Part shown: piece by piece, positions 45,901 through 54,392 of the stretch
Numbering within the stretch: position 1 is the first letter of the stretch
Layout of the letters: each line of letters starts with the position of its first letter
Assembly: GCA_964625855.1 (NCBI GenBank)
Contig: CAZVFC010000007.1
Location: 172,804 to 236,803, forward strand
Length of the DNA: 64,000 nt
From: JAPLUA01 sp964625855
Lineage (GTDB): Bacteria > Verrucomicrobiota > Verrucomicrobiia > Limisphaerales > UBA8199
Direction: 5' to 3'
Made by a program: the position numbers and the translations under genes
The notes under the pieces: model-generated
Seen by the model: only the letters and a program-made list of their open reading frames with translations
Told to the model about the DNA's origin: nothing
Databases searched by the model: none

Positions 45901-46140
45901 CGCGTCGGAGGCTGAGTTCTTCCGCCCCTCGCAGAAAGCCAACAGTGTTCCGTTGGTGCTTCGGATAATCGCCGGAATACGGTAGGTATGATAGCCCCCT
46001 GAGCCGCTCGTGAACACGTCAACCGCGGCGCAAGCGCGGTCTTCGGCGGCGGCGAGAAAGCCAGCCATCCCGATGTACAAAACTTGCAAGCAGAGCCCGC
46101 GCTGCGGCTGCCGTTTCTCCGGACGGGGCATGGTTCTCAA
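42916..46140 (-). CDS. Sialidase fused to autotransporter-associated beta-strand repeats
   Basis: 1074 residues. A leader (about 1-39) precedes a GH33 domain (about 40-395) with YRIPA, the acidic loop SASDAGDIDIVLRRS, and Asp boxes STDNGQTW, STDNGATW, SDNQGGTW and SLDEGVTW. The rest holds many beta-helix repeats of the PATR type (NGSGRLFLRQSNLYTGSTVV, LTKAGGASLTLSGTNTYSGP). The end is the shared tail (LTWPMTHLGWIAQSN, GWYDIP, VFYRLISP). No beta-barrel translocator is present, so it is not a classical autotransporter. It likely displays a sialidase at the surface. Start 46140 or 46131. Confidence 0.9.
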   Translation of the reverse strand: MRTMPRPEKRQPQRGLCLQVLYIGMAGFLAAAEDRACAAVDVFTSGSGGYHTYRIPAIIRSTNGTLLAFCEGRKNSASDAGDIDIVLRRSTDNGQTWGAMSVVQEEGGNATITIGNPVPVVDEATGKIHLLFCRNNDRVFYTFSTDNGATWSARTEYTAELKLAAGWTGWYATGPGHGIQLQRGAQAGRLIVPAYIGNGALVIYSDNQGGTWQLGAIREDIGNGIQPGENLAVERVGLLNGNSRIYFNARDSGSQSGTRSEEASNDGGLSYEGSSWTARPEFVCPTVQGSLARLRAVDKGDPDNVILFSCPNDASSRVNMSVWYSLDEGVTWSEPHAIYAGSSAYSDMVRLTNGNIGLLYERDNYGRITFTNFSAAFLGLPANTSQPPVVWDGVGADPLWGTANNWTSNATPVFNNALEVVFNSVGAGNLTNAVGASRTIRSLTFNSDADADVGIYLAERISSPAMSYVLTFDAVGGSATNTVAAGAAGNFTIGVGGGDGRGSVTLADSLVVNHNGSGELRFDRPISGSGGITKNGSGRLFLRQSNLYTGSTVVNAGTVITGGNTGGFGAASNSGPMYLNAGTIANSSDANRPIYNNITMGGDFTFGGVSGYGAGLLTLFGTLDLGGATRLFTINSPVTISGAVANGGLIKNGSGTLSLTATNAYAGPTTIYAGILQLGDGGGSGSLAAASTVAIGPNGALQFNRTNSLGSFSNNIVGTGALIKTNTGEVGLTGANSFSGRLDIQQGRIALEGAASVNGAPSVNLGTNGTLSLGAGFIGRTAVIGSLGGAGRIDPAYSQGTGLRMLQVNQNSNAVFSGSILDATSGRVLGLTKAGGASLTLSGTNTYSGPTTLSNGTLIVNGAISNSAVVTKAGTTLAGRGFLGGPVTVEADGTLAPGPSPATLTIANSLALAPGSFTTLEINATNGLSVRVLGLTGVNYAGTLVLTNLAGPGTLTNGQTFQVFGVVPAATGNFTTIISPDAPGVAWAFTPGLGRITVLATTATYRTNLSLAVSNGALSLTWPMTHLGWIAQSNASSLANSAGWYDIPGSSNGVGLTISPSPFQTNVFYRLISP

Positions 46141-46272
46141 ATGCAGGCTAATCCACTGTCTAGGGCTGGCTTGACCTGGCTTGCCCGTCCGGTTAGCTGG
46201 AATCGCATTTCTCTCTCACGCGGCGCGGCGAGGCGGATGGCATTCCTGCCATCCGTCTCCGCCCAGCCGGCC

Positions 46273-49200
46273 CTACTGCGTCAATCGGAAAAATACCGAC
46301 GGAGTTGCCGGATTGATCGCGTTTGTGAATGGCGGCGTCGCCCCGGTTACGTTGTACCAGGAGCTGGGATTAGCCACATTGACGGAGTTGGACTGGAGCA
46401 GCCAGCCCTGCCCGGCGGGCCAGTCCAATATCAACTCGCTGCCATTAAACGTGTAAGCGATGTTCGTGGCAACGGGAGCGCCACCAACTACGCTTAAGGC
46501 GACCGTGCTGTTCGTGAAGACAACGCTGGCCGTCGCGCCGCTGGCCAGACCGGCGCCGCCAACATTGAGGCTGGTGAATTGCCCAGTGCCGGTCAAGGTG
46601 GTGTAGGTAATCAAGGGATAATCCCCCGCGCTCAACGGCACCGCGGTGGCGACGTTCATGGTGGCATTGCCGGCCATGTCCAGGGTGCCAACGGTAAGGG
46701 GCGCACCCACGTTGTTCGTGGCGCTGGACCCCTCTGCGAAACTGACGCTGGCAGCCACGACACCGCTGCCGCCCAAGGTCGCTCCCGCCTCGACGGCCAC
46801 CGCGCTGCTGCTGATCACACCGTTGACGATGAGCGTACCGTTACTCACGGCCGTAGGGCCGGTATATGTGTTGGTGCCGGTGAGGGTGAGCACAGCCGGA
46901 CCGGTCTTTGTCAAGGCGACCAGGCGGCTGCTGGTTCCATCAGCGATCGCCCCGGTGAAAGTGCCGTCGGTCGTCTGGTTGACCTGAAGGCCGCGCGTCC
47001 CGGCTCCTGAGGTGTACGACGCATTGACATTCCCCCCGCCGGTGAGGTTGCCGATGGTGGCGAAGCCGCCGTTGAAGCCGTTGCCGATAGCCAGCCGGGC
47101 ACCCGGGGCGACATAGATGCTGGGTTGCCCGTTTTCGCTTTCACTGCCAACCAGGCCCAGCGTGGCCGCCTGGATGTTGATCTGGCCTGAAAACGTATTG
47201 GTGCCGGTGAGGCCGGGGCCATCGCCGCTGCCGATCTTGTTCAATGTGCCGCTGCCGGAAATGTGCTGGCTGCCAAAGCCCGCGGTGTCCGAGCGGTTAT
47301 GAACCAGGGTGGCGCCAGCATCAACTTGAATGCCCCCGCCCGTGGCGAGACTCCCGGCAGTGCCACCGTCGCCGAGCTGAAGAGTGCCCGCGCTAATGAG
47401 GGTCGTCCCGAGGTATGTGTTGACGCCGGAGAGAATCAGAGTGTTCGTTCCGGTTTTGGTGAGCCCGGCGGTGCCACCCAATGCGCCGGAGCCGCTCGTG
47501 CCGACGTTGTAGGCAACCGAATTATTGCTGAACACGATGCTGCCGGGGCTCACCGTCTGGGTGAGCACGACATTCCCATTGACCGCGGTGTCATCAAACA
47601 GGCAGACGCTGGCACCGTCCTGATAAGCTGCCGGCGTGCCGCCCAAAAGCCAGTTCGTGGACACGTTGATGTCCCAGCTACTGCTATTCGCGCCCGACCA
47701 GACCAACGGAGTGAACCCGCTGACCACAAGGGAAATAGTCTTCGTCGTCGTATTGTTCGTGATCGTGCCCACGACACCTTGCGGCAGGGTGCCGGTGGTG
47801 AAGCTGCCCGTGCCGCTAAGCGTTGAGTATTGAAAGAGCGGAATCGTTCCGGCCTGGATACCATTGCACAGGACGCTGATGGCGGTCGTGCCAATCAAAT
47901 TGAGGTTGGTGATGTAGCCGGCAGGACTGCTGGGATTGCCTATGGTGCCGCTAAACTGGGCCAGCAGACCAGCGCCCGTGGTGACACCGAGCGTAGCGCT
48001 CGGCAGGTGAACACTCTCGCCCGGAGTATCTGACCAGCAACCGAGCGTCGCGCCGTCGGCAACGGTCACGTTGCCCGGCGCAGCGTGGGCCTTACCCAAC
48101 ACCAGGGTGCCGTTGCTGACCAGGGTCGCACCGCCGTAGCTATTCGTGCCGGAGAGCGTCAGCGTCCCGGAGCCAAGCTTGGTCAAACTGCCGGTGGTCG
48201 CGTTGGCGCCGAGGTTCGCCGTCCCGCCGTCGCCACTGCCGCCGCCGCCATTCAAGCTGACGAAAGCGGAGGTGTAGTTCACTCCGGGACAGGTGACGAG
48301 GATGCCGGTGAGATTTCCGCTGGAATCAATCTGCGCCACGGCCGTGGCGCCCGTGCCGTCGCCGCTGATGCTCACCACTGGCGGGGACAGGTAGCCGGAA
48401 CCGCTGAAGCCGGTGATCGAGGTCACTCCGCTGCCGGTCGGGGCCAGCAGCCCCTGACCGATCGTGATGCTGTTGCCTTGCGAATCAATCGTGGCCCCGC
48501 CGCCATAGATGTAGCCCGCCGTCCAGCCGGACCAGTAATTTGCCGAACTGCCGCTGGCGCGCAACGTGCCGCCGTTGAAGTTGACGTAACCGACGACTGG
48601 GTCACCGGTGCTGCCCCAATAAAAACCGACGCGGCTGATGAGCGTGCCGCCGGTCAACAGGTTTACATACCCATAAACATTTGGATTGGCATAGTTGTTC
48701 GCGAAAGACAGGCCATTACTGTCCTCGATGTCAAGCGTGCCACTGCCGCGAACGTTGAGTTGCGCGGTGCCGCCGCTCGTGCGAGTTAGATAAACCCGGT
48801 TGGCGGCGTTGGCAGGCCGGAGGCACAGGCCGCCCGAGATATCAACCACCCCAAGGCCGCCATCGCGGGCTATGCTAAGATAGTCGGCCAAAACCATGGT
48901 GCCGCCCGACTGGCTGATGAGCCCCACGGCACCATTGTAGTCCAGTCTTACGTCACCGCCAAAGTAGGCATAGCCGTCGGACATCAAATAGGCGGCAGAG
49001 CTGGAAGACGTGCCGAGAGCCATGATCCCCGTCTCGACAAAACTGCCACCGCTCTGTCTAATGACCCCCACGTTATTGGCTGCGGTGGCGATGTTGTTCT
49101 GGGCCGTGTTGGTAACATTGCCGTTCCCAATCTCGACGACACCAATTTGATTGATGACGGGCGCGATGTTGAACGGCCCGGTGAACGTGCCGTTGTTGAG

Positions 49201-52032
49201 CGTCACTTTGCCGGCATTGACCCAAATCGTGTCTGAAAGCACGGTGTCGGCATTGTCCACCGTCAGCGTTCCAACACCCGACTTGCTGATGCCGCCGTTG
49301 GAGGCCGACCCGGTCAAGGCCACATTGTTGTCCAGTGTGAGCCCGCGCGAGACGCCGCCCAGGTCAACCGGCCCCGCCAGCGTCAGCGCACCGCTGGATG
49401 GCCCGGTTCCGAGAGTCGTGTCAGCGATGATGCTCACCGCGTTGGCCAATGTCCGGGGCGCGGCGCTGTCGGAAGCCAAAACCGACCCTGCCAGCGTGAC
49501 GGTACCGGCACCGAGCGCGGCATTGTCGCCCAACAGAACCGTGCCCGCACTCAACGTGCTGCCGCCGGTGTAGTCGTTGGCGGCGCTGAGGGTCAGCGTG
49601 GCCGCACCGCTCACGTTCAAAAAGCTCCCGCCGCTCAACTTGCCGGAACCGCCGAAGTTATAGGTTGTGCCGGAGGCGGACACGTTCACGGTGACCGGGC
49701 GCAGAGCCGAGGTAAGATTAATGGTGGTCTGCGAGGGATCAGACAATGAATCGTCGAAGGTTACGATGTCGCCATAGATGTTCGTCGTGCCGTACTCCTT
49801 GTAGGTCGCGGCTCCGGACGAATCCCTCCAGTTGAAGGTGGTATTGATGTCCCAGTTGGAATTGGTTCCGTTCCACGTCAACGTGTTGACAAGCGGGATG
49901 ATGAGGTCAATGGAATTGTTGGCGGTGTTGTTGACCAGTTGGGAGACAGCCGGGACGCCGGACGGCAATGTGCCGAGCTTGAACGCGGCAAAGCCTTTCC
50001 CCCCGATGCTGCCACTGTACTTGATGAGGGGGAACTGGCCGGCCACGAAGCCCGATCCGGAAAGGTTGATCACGATGTTCGTGCCGTTCGCCGTGAGCGC
50101 GGTGCCCGCATTGATGGTGACATCGCTGATAGCCGGCTGGAAGGGATTTCCGCCCAAGGAGCCGTAGCTGAGATTCAGCGTCGCGTTCGTCCCCAGAGCC
50201 AGGCTTGGCGTGGCTAGAGTAGCGGCCCCACCCGCGACGTCGAGATTCAACGTGGCATTGTTGCTCAGGGTCAGTGCGCTGGCAGACGGGTAACTCGCCG
50301 CTGCGATAGCCAAGGTGCCCTCGCCGACTCGCGTTGCACCCTGGTAGGTGCTGGCACCCGAGAGCGTTAGCTTGCCGGAGCCGAGCTTGGTCAGACCGCC
50401 AGTGGTCGTGTTCGCGCCGAGGCTGACCGTCCATCCGCTGGCAGTGCCGCCCCCGCCCGCCACAGCGACCGAAGCCGTGGTGTAGTTCACCCCGGGATTG
50501 GAGATGAGGATGTTCGTGATATTGCCGCTGGAGTCAATCTGCGCAATCGCAGTGGCGCCCGTGCCGTCGCCGTTGATGCTCACGACCGGCGGCGCCAGAT
50601 ACCCTGAGCCAGTACCGCCGGTGATGGCTGTCACACCGTTGCCGGTGGGCACCAGAAGCGGCTGGGCAATGGTGATGTCGTTGTCCTGCGAATCAACCGT
50701 GGCACCGCCGCCGTAGATGTAGCAGGCCGACCAAAGATCCGTCCAAAACGTGGCCGACGAACCGCTCGCCTTCAACGTGCCGCCGTTGAAGTTGAAATAC
50801 CCGAAGGTGATACCGGCGCCACTCCAGGATATACCCACCCGGCTGATGAGTGTGCCGCCGGTCAGGAGGTTCGCCACGCCGGAGCCTTGATTACCGGTGC
50901 TGTTCGCGAAACGATAACCGACGTTGTCTTCGATATCCAGAGTGCCGGTCCCCCGGAGGGTTAGCTGTGAGAAACTACCCACCGAACGGTTCATGTAAAA
51001 CCTGTTGAGGGCGGTGGTGGGCCGGAAGAGCGTGCCACCGGAGATATCCAGCACCCCCAATCCCTCGCGTCCGACGGTGACATAGCTGTTGCAGGTCAGA
51101 GTGCCTCCCGAGAGATTGACGTAGGCCTGGTTCTGGTAGCCCGCCGTGGAGGAACCATAGGCTATACCGAATTCACCGGTAATAAGGGTATCGCCGCCGG
51201 ACATGAGGAAGGCGGCATAATTCGTTTTGCCGACGTTGGCCTGACCGAGGTTAAAGTTGCCAGCAGTCTTGACGAAATTACCGCCGCTCATCTTGACCAC
51301 CGCGACGGCGTTGGTGCCGGTCCCTATATTATCTGAGGCCGAGTTGGTAAAACTGCCGTTCACGATACTCATAACCGCCACCTGACCAATGCTGTTGGCT
51401 ACGTTGAGCGCTTTCGCCCCGAGGTTGAACGAACCGTTGTTGAGTTGCAGTTCGCCGCCGCTCACTGTCAGGGTGCCCGTAACTGTATTGGCACCCGACA
51501 AGGTCAGCGTGCCCGCGCCCGCCTTGGTGAGGCCGGTGCCTGCACCGGCGAGCGGGGTGGCGATGGTGTCGGAGCTGTTGTTGACGGTGATGGTTGCTGT
51601 GGCGGGCAAGGTCAGTGACGTCCCATCGGAGAGGAGGATCGCGCCGGATCCGGAGGCAAAAGTGATGTTGCCGCAGCTCAATGCGCCGCTGAGCGTGATG
51701 GTGCCGGCCCCAAGGCCGGTCGCGCCGTTGCCGAAGTTGATCGGGTCAGACGTGGTGGTGGTGACGCTCCCCGGAACGGATGCGCCGGTTGCGTCCGTGG
51801 TCCAGCCGGGAATAGGACCGGGCGTCGGCGCCGCCCAGATGCCGCCCGCCGTGCCAAAGCCGAGCGTGTCGGAGTCGTTGTCGTAGTAGTAGGTGGCGGC
51901 CTGCGCCGTTTGTGGCGTCAGGGCGACCGCGAACATCGCCAGGGCAAGGACCGGCAGCAGGCAGAAATGAATCGGGAAAGCCGCCAGGTGCGCGCGCTTG
52001 CCCACGAGCGTGAACTTATGGTTGGTATTCAT
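46273..52032 (-). CDS. Giant autotransporter-associated beta-strand repeat protein
   Basis: 1919 residues, signal peptide about 1-45 (ALAMFAVALTPQTAQA). It is built of PATR repeats (GLTKLGSGTLTLSGTNSYGG, TLVVSNG-like) and two long homologous blocks, about residues 196-590 and 945-1330, both containing NGSF/NGTF repeats, GGTLISRVG, YIYGGGATxDSQ and SGYLxPPVVSIxGDGTGATA. It ends with the shared tail (LILDWPAGQGWLLQSN, SWYNVTG, VFFRLTQ). There is no catalytic domain and no beta-barrel. Probably a surface beta-helix fibre, perhaps for attachment to the glycan degraded by the neighbours. Confidence 0.9.
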   Translation of the reverse strand: MNTNHKFTLVGKRAHLAAFPIHFCLLPVLALAMFAVALTPQTAQAATYYYDNDSDTLGFGTAGGIWAAPTPGPIPGWTTDATGASVPGSVTTTTSDPINFGNGATGLGAGTITLSGALSCGNITFASGSGAILLSDGTSLTLPATATITVNNSSDTIATPLAGAGTGLTKAGAGTLTLSGANTVTGTLTVSGGELQLNNGSFNLGAKALNVANSIGQVAVMSIVNGSFTNSASDNIGTGTNAVAVVKMSGGNFVKTAGNFNLGQANVGKTNYAAFLMSGGDTLITGEFGIAYGSSTAGYQNQAYVNLSGGTLTCNSYVTVGREGLGVLDISGGTLFRPTTALNRFYMNRSVGSFSQLTLRGTGTLDIEDNVGYRFANSTGNQGSGVANLLTGGTLISRVGISWSGAGITFGYFNFNGGTLKASGSSATFWTDLWSACYIYGGGATVDSQDNDITIAQPLLVPTGNGVTAITGGTGSGYLAPPVVSINGDGTGATAIAQIDSSGNITNILISNPGVNYTTASVAVAGGGGTASGWTVSLGANTTTGGLTKLGSGKLTLSGASTYQGATRVGEGTLAIAAASYPSASALTLSNNATLNLDVAGGAATLATPSLALGTNATLNLSYGSLGGNPFQPAISDVTINAGTALTANGTNIVINLSGSGFVAGQFPLIKYSGSIGGKGFAAFKLGTLPSGVPAVSQLVNNTANNSIDLIIPLVNTLTWNGTNSNWDINTTFNWRDSSGAATYKEYGTTNIYGDIVTFDDSLSDPSQTTINLTSALRPVTVNVSASGTTYNFGGSGKLSGGSFLNVSGAATLTLSAANDYTGGSTLSAGTVLLGDNAALGAGTVTLAGSVLASDSAAPRTLANAVSIIADTTLGTGPSSGALTLAGPVDLGGVSRGLTLDNNVALTGSASNGGISKSGVGTLTVDNADTVLSDTIWVNAGKVTLNNGTFTGPFNIAPVINQIGVVEIGNGNVTNTAQNNIATAANNVGVIRQSGGSFVETGIMALGTSSSSAAYLMSDGYAYFGGDVRLDYNGAVGLISQSGGTMVLADYLSIARDGGLGVVDISGGLCLRPANAANRVYLTRTSGGTAQLNVRGSGTLDIEDSNGLSFANNYANPNVYGYVNLLTGGTLISRVGFYWGSTGDPVVGYVNFNGGTLRASGSSANYWSGWTAGYIYGGGATIDSQGNSITIGQGLLAPTGSGVTSITGFSGSGYLSPPVVSISGDGTGATAVAQIDSSGNLTGILVTCPGVNYTSAFVSLNGGGGSGDGGTANLGANATTGSLTKLGSGTLTLSGTNSYGGATLVSNGTLVLGKAHAAPGNVTVADGATLGCWSDTPGESVHLPSATLGVTTGAGLLAQFSGTIGNPSSPAGYITNLNLIGTTAISVLCNGIQAGTIPLFQYSTLSGTGSFTTGTLPQGVVGTITNNTTTKTISLVVSGFTPLVWSGANSSSWDINVSTNWLLGGTPAAYQDGASVCLFDDTAVNGNVVLTQTVSPGSIVFSNNSVAYNVGTSGSGALGGTAGLTKTGTNTLILSGVNTYLGTTLISAGTLQLGDGGTAGSLATGGGIQVDAGATLVHNRSDTAGFGSQHISGSGTLNKIGSGDGPGLTGTNTFSGQINIQAATLGLVGSESENGQPSIYVAPGARLAIGNGFNGGFATIGNLTGGGNVNASYTSGAGTRGLQVNQTTDGTFTGAIADGTSSRLVALTKTGPAVLTLTGTNTYTGPTAVSNGTLIVNGVISSSAVAVEAGATLGGSGVVAASVSFAEGSSATNNVGAPLTVGTLDMAGNATMNVATAVPLSAGDYPLITYTTLTGTGQFTSLNVGGAGLASGATASVVFTNSTVALSVVGGAPVATNIAYTFNGSELILDWPAGQGWLLQSNSVNVANPSSWYNVTGATPPFTNAINPATPSVFFRLTQ

Positions 52033-52107
52033 ACACTTTGTTGGATTGTTGTTGTGCTAATTAATTTGGGACGTTGGTTCCGTTGACGCAGTGGCGGCCT
52101 TTCAAAA

Positions 52108-52473
52108 TCATCGCGGCACGACGCTGACGCGGGCCGTGGCTGGATCCAGGGTAAAGCGTTTGCCCGGCGGAGCCGGCGGCAGCGAGGCAATGAAGCCTTC
52201 CCGCACCATTTGCTCAAGGCTGGCGGGCTTGCGCTTGTAGATCTTCTCGTAGGCTTCCACCGAGAGCTGCAAATCCTGCGTTTGAAATGAGGTTTCCCTC
52301 TCCACCCGCGCCTGATCCGGACTGGCGGCAGGGGCCGCGGGTGCAGCGGCCGGGTTTGCGGGGTCGGCTGCGGCGCTGGTGGCAGTGGCAGCGTCTTGCT
52401 TCTTTGAACACCCGGCCACAACCAGCCCGAGAACGAGTACGCCCGCCAAAAGAATCCGTTGATTATTTCGCAT
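52108..52473 (-). CDS. Small lipoprotein coupled to a pseudopilin
   Basis: 121 residues. Lipobox LVVAGC directly after a hydrophobic stretch gives a lipid-anchored Cys near residue 21. A Pro/Ala-rich linker is followed by a helix and KPASLEQMVREGFIASLPPAPPGKRFTLDP, a pattern seen in C-terminal parts of pseudopilin-associated proteins. Its ATG lies inside the last codons of the pseudopilin gene (11-base overlap), so they are translationally coupled and likely act together in a pseudopilus-like export system. Confidence 0.85.
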   Translation of the reverse strand: MRNNQRILLAGVLVLGLVVAGCSKKQDAATATSAAADPANPAAAPAAPAASPDQARVERETSFQTQDLQLSVEAYEKIYKRKPASLEQMVREGFIASLPPAPPGKRFTLDPATARVSVVPR

Positions 52474-53287
52474 AGGTCGTCCTCTCCGCCAGCCAGTCGT
52501 AGTCCCGGCCACCAAAAGCATTGTACTTCCCCTCGAACACTCCGGGGCCGAACCACTTCTTGATTTCCGCATGGCCGTCCGCAAACGAGAGGCCGGCGGC
52601 GTGGTTGTGGTAACTCGCCGGTAAATTGACCATCAGCTTGCTACTCTGGTAAGCCGCGCTGACATCCACCACCCCATAGCAGTCGTCCACCGTGCCTGGG
52701 TTTTCATCCCATAAAACCCAAAGGCCGGCCGGCTTGAGAATGCTGCTGGCCTTCGCAAAAAAATAGTGGGTGGATGTGTTCACCCGCGAGGAGGCGGGAC
52801 TGCCGTCGCCCTTTCCGCCGAAGAAAATGTTCATGGACTGGCTGCGCACTCGGGGTACGCCGTTGGCCGTCGCGCGGTCGGCCGGGCACTTGTACACGGA
52901 TGCCGCTTTCGCGTAAGGACCCAGCAAGGCCCCGGTGGTATAGGCGACATTCGTGGCTTCGAGCGCATTCCGCAAGTCGCCTGCCGCCCAGGTCAACTTC
53001 GGGTCGCTGGTCGCCCAGCTTGCCACCAACCGGTCACTGTTGTCATCGGTATAGAGCACCTGGCACAGTTGCATCTGCTTCAGATTATTGATACACGAGA
53101 TGCCCTGCGCCTTGGTTTTCGCCTTGGACAACGCTGGCAGCAGCAACGCCGCCAAAATGGCGATGATTGCAATAACCACCAATAGCTCGATTAGCGTGAA
53201 CCCATTGCCATGCCGGCCCATCTCGGCGCTCGGCAGGCCAGTTTGGCCGCTCGGAATTATCTTCGACTTTTGCATTCTGCGTTCCAT
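52463..53287 (-). CDS. Type II pseudopilin-like protein of the sialidase locus
   Basis: 274 residues from the ATG at 53287 (GGAT upstream). The prepilin site and helix are GNGFTLIELLVVIAIIAILA at about 27-46, then LPALSKAKTKAQGISCINNL. The C-terminal half has NHAAGLSFADGHAEIKKW, the H...FADGH signature. It lies between the lyase gene (35 bases away) and the coupled lipoprotein. An exporter or display role for the large surface proteins downstream is plausible but unproven. The frame is open upstream, overlapping the lyase gene, without support. Confidence 0.92.
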   Translation of the reverse strand: MERRMQKSKIIPSGQTGLPSAEMGRHGNGFTLIELLVVIAIIAILAALLLPALSKAKTKAQGISCINNLKQMQLCQVLYTDDNSDRLVASWATSDPKLTWAAGDLRNALEATNVAYTTGALLGPYAKAASVYKCPADRATANGVPRVRSQSMNIFFGGKGDGSPASSRVNTSTHYFFAKASSILKPAGLWVLWDENPGTVDDCYGVVDVSAAYQSSKLMVNLPASYHNHAAGLSFADGHAEIKKWFGPGVFEGKYNAFGGRDYDWLAERTTYAK

Positions 53288-53322
53288 GTTTTCATCCGTG
53301 TCACCGCGTCCCCGACATAGTG

Positions 53323-54291
53323 CTAAACCCGCACTGGCAGTTCGGCGGGCTTTAGGTCGCCGCCGTTCTTTGGAACACGCGCCGGGAACCCCACGCACGC
53401 CAGATCATTCTGAAGCGCGGCGTATTGCTCGGCCGAGAGATTCTTCAACGGCGGACGGACCGGGCCGCAATCCAGGCCGAGGATCTTCATCATCGCCTTT
53501 CCTGCCGGCAGGCCCCCATGCCGCGCCATCACCGCGATGATTTGAATCGAGAGCATTTGCCAGTGTCGTGCAGTTTCCATATCACCCGCCTGGAAGGCGC
53601 TGATGATCTGGTGGTAAACCGGCGCCATGTAATTGTAGGTGCTGCCCACCGCCCCCGTCGCGCCCAAGGCCAGAGCCGCCAACAGGATCTCATCGCGCCC
53701 GAACAGGATGTTGAATCGTCCGTCCTCCAGATTGAGGCACTGGGTGTAGCTCATCAGGTTCTCGTCCGTGAATTTGATGCCGGCGAGATTGGGCATGCGC
53801 CTGGAACCGACCCGCAGGAATTCGGGCATCGGCACGGTCACACCGGTCATCGCCGGCATGTGATAATAATAAAACGGCAGGCCGGGAGCGGCCGCCGCTA
53901 CCGGCGCGCAGAAATCCACCAACTGTTCCACGCTCGATGGCCGGAAGAATGTGGGCCCGATGCTGGCAATAGCGCCGGCGCCAATCTGTTCGGCGTGCCG
54001 CGCCAGCTTTTGGCTTTCGCCGACGCTGTTGTGGGCCACGTGCACGATTACCTTGAGCTCCTGCGGCGCGGCCGCCACCCAGCGCTCGGCGACTTGCATC
54101 CGCTCCGCGCTGGTCAACGAGAAGCCCTCGCCCGTGGTGCCGCAAATGAATGCGCCCCGTACTCCGTTGCCGGCCAACTCTCCGGCCTGTCGCTCAATGA
54201 GGTCGAGGTTCAGGCTGCCATCCGGCCGCAGGGCCGTGAACGGGGCGGCGATCAATCCGGTAAGCCTGTCTTCACGTCGTGAGGGACTCAT
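53323..54291 (-). CDS. nanA: N-acetylneuraminate lyase
   Basis: 322 residues of the DHDPS/NAL aldolase family. GTTGEG at 51-56 binds pyruvate carboxylate, the catalytic Tyr is in YYYHMPAMTGV (Tyr143) and the Schiff-base Lys is Lys173 in GIKFTDENL. 'YHxPxMTGV' and 'KFTDxNL' are features of N-acetylneuraminate lyases, not dihydrodipicolinate synthases. It splits N-acetylneuraminate to ManNAc and pyruvate in the cytoplasm. First gene of the minus-strand sialidase run, divergent from the GntR-type regulator, with the 21-bp operator candidate at 54346-54366 in between. Confidence 0.88.
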   Translation of the reverse strand: MSPSRREDRLTGLIAAPFTALRPDGSLNLDLIERQAGELAGNGVRGAFICGTTGEGFSLTSAERMQVAERWVAAAPQELKVIVHVAHNSVGESQKLARHAEQIGAGAIASIGPTFFRPSSVEQLVDFCAPVAAAAPGLPFYYYHMPAMTGVTVPMPEFLRVGSRRMPNLAGIKFTDENLMSYTQCLNLEDGRFNILFGRDEILLAALALGATGAVGSTYNYMAPVYHQIISAFQAGDMETARHWQMLSIQIIAVMARHGGLPAGKAMMKILGLDCGPVRPPLKNLSAEQYAALQNDLACVGFPARVPKNGGDLKPAELPVRV

Positions 54292-54345
54292 AGGTCAATA
54301 TTACCACAATCGCGTCACTCTCTCAGGGAAACAACCTCCAGCAAC

Positions 54346-54366
54346 TGGTATTTTTTGTGGACCAAA
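54346..54366 (+). promoter_or_regulatory. Candidate operator 1 of the sialic-acid regulon
   Basis: TGGTATTTTTTGTGGACCAAA lies 55 bases upstream of the lyase start (54291) and 26 bases before the regulator ATG (54393). It matches the site at 58818-58838 in 17 of 21 positions. Half-sites TGGT and ACCA are inverted (TGGT-N11-ACCA), as expected for a dimeric GntR or LacI-like regulator. Confidence 0.65.
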
Positions 54367-54392
54367 GCCCCGCCGCATCGTAGGCTGGGGCC

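Noticed and set aside
42916..52032. Classical type V autotransporters
   Set aside because: Both proteins have autotransporter-associated beta-strand repeats but end in the short tail with FFRL/FYRL and have no C-terminal beta-barrel.
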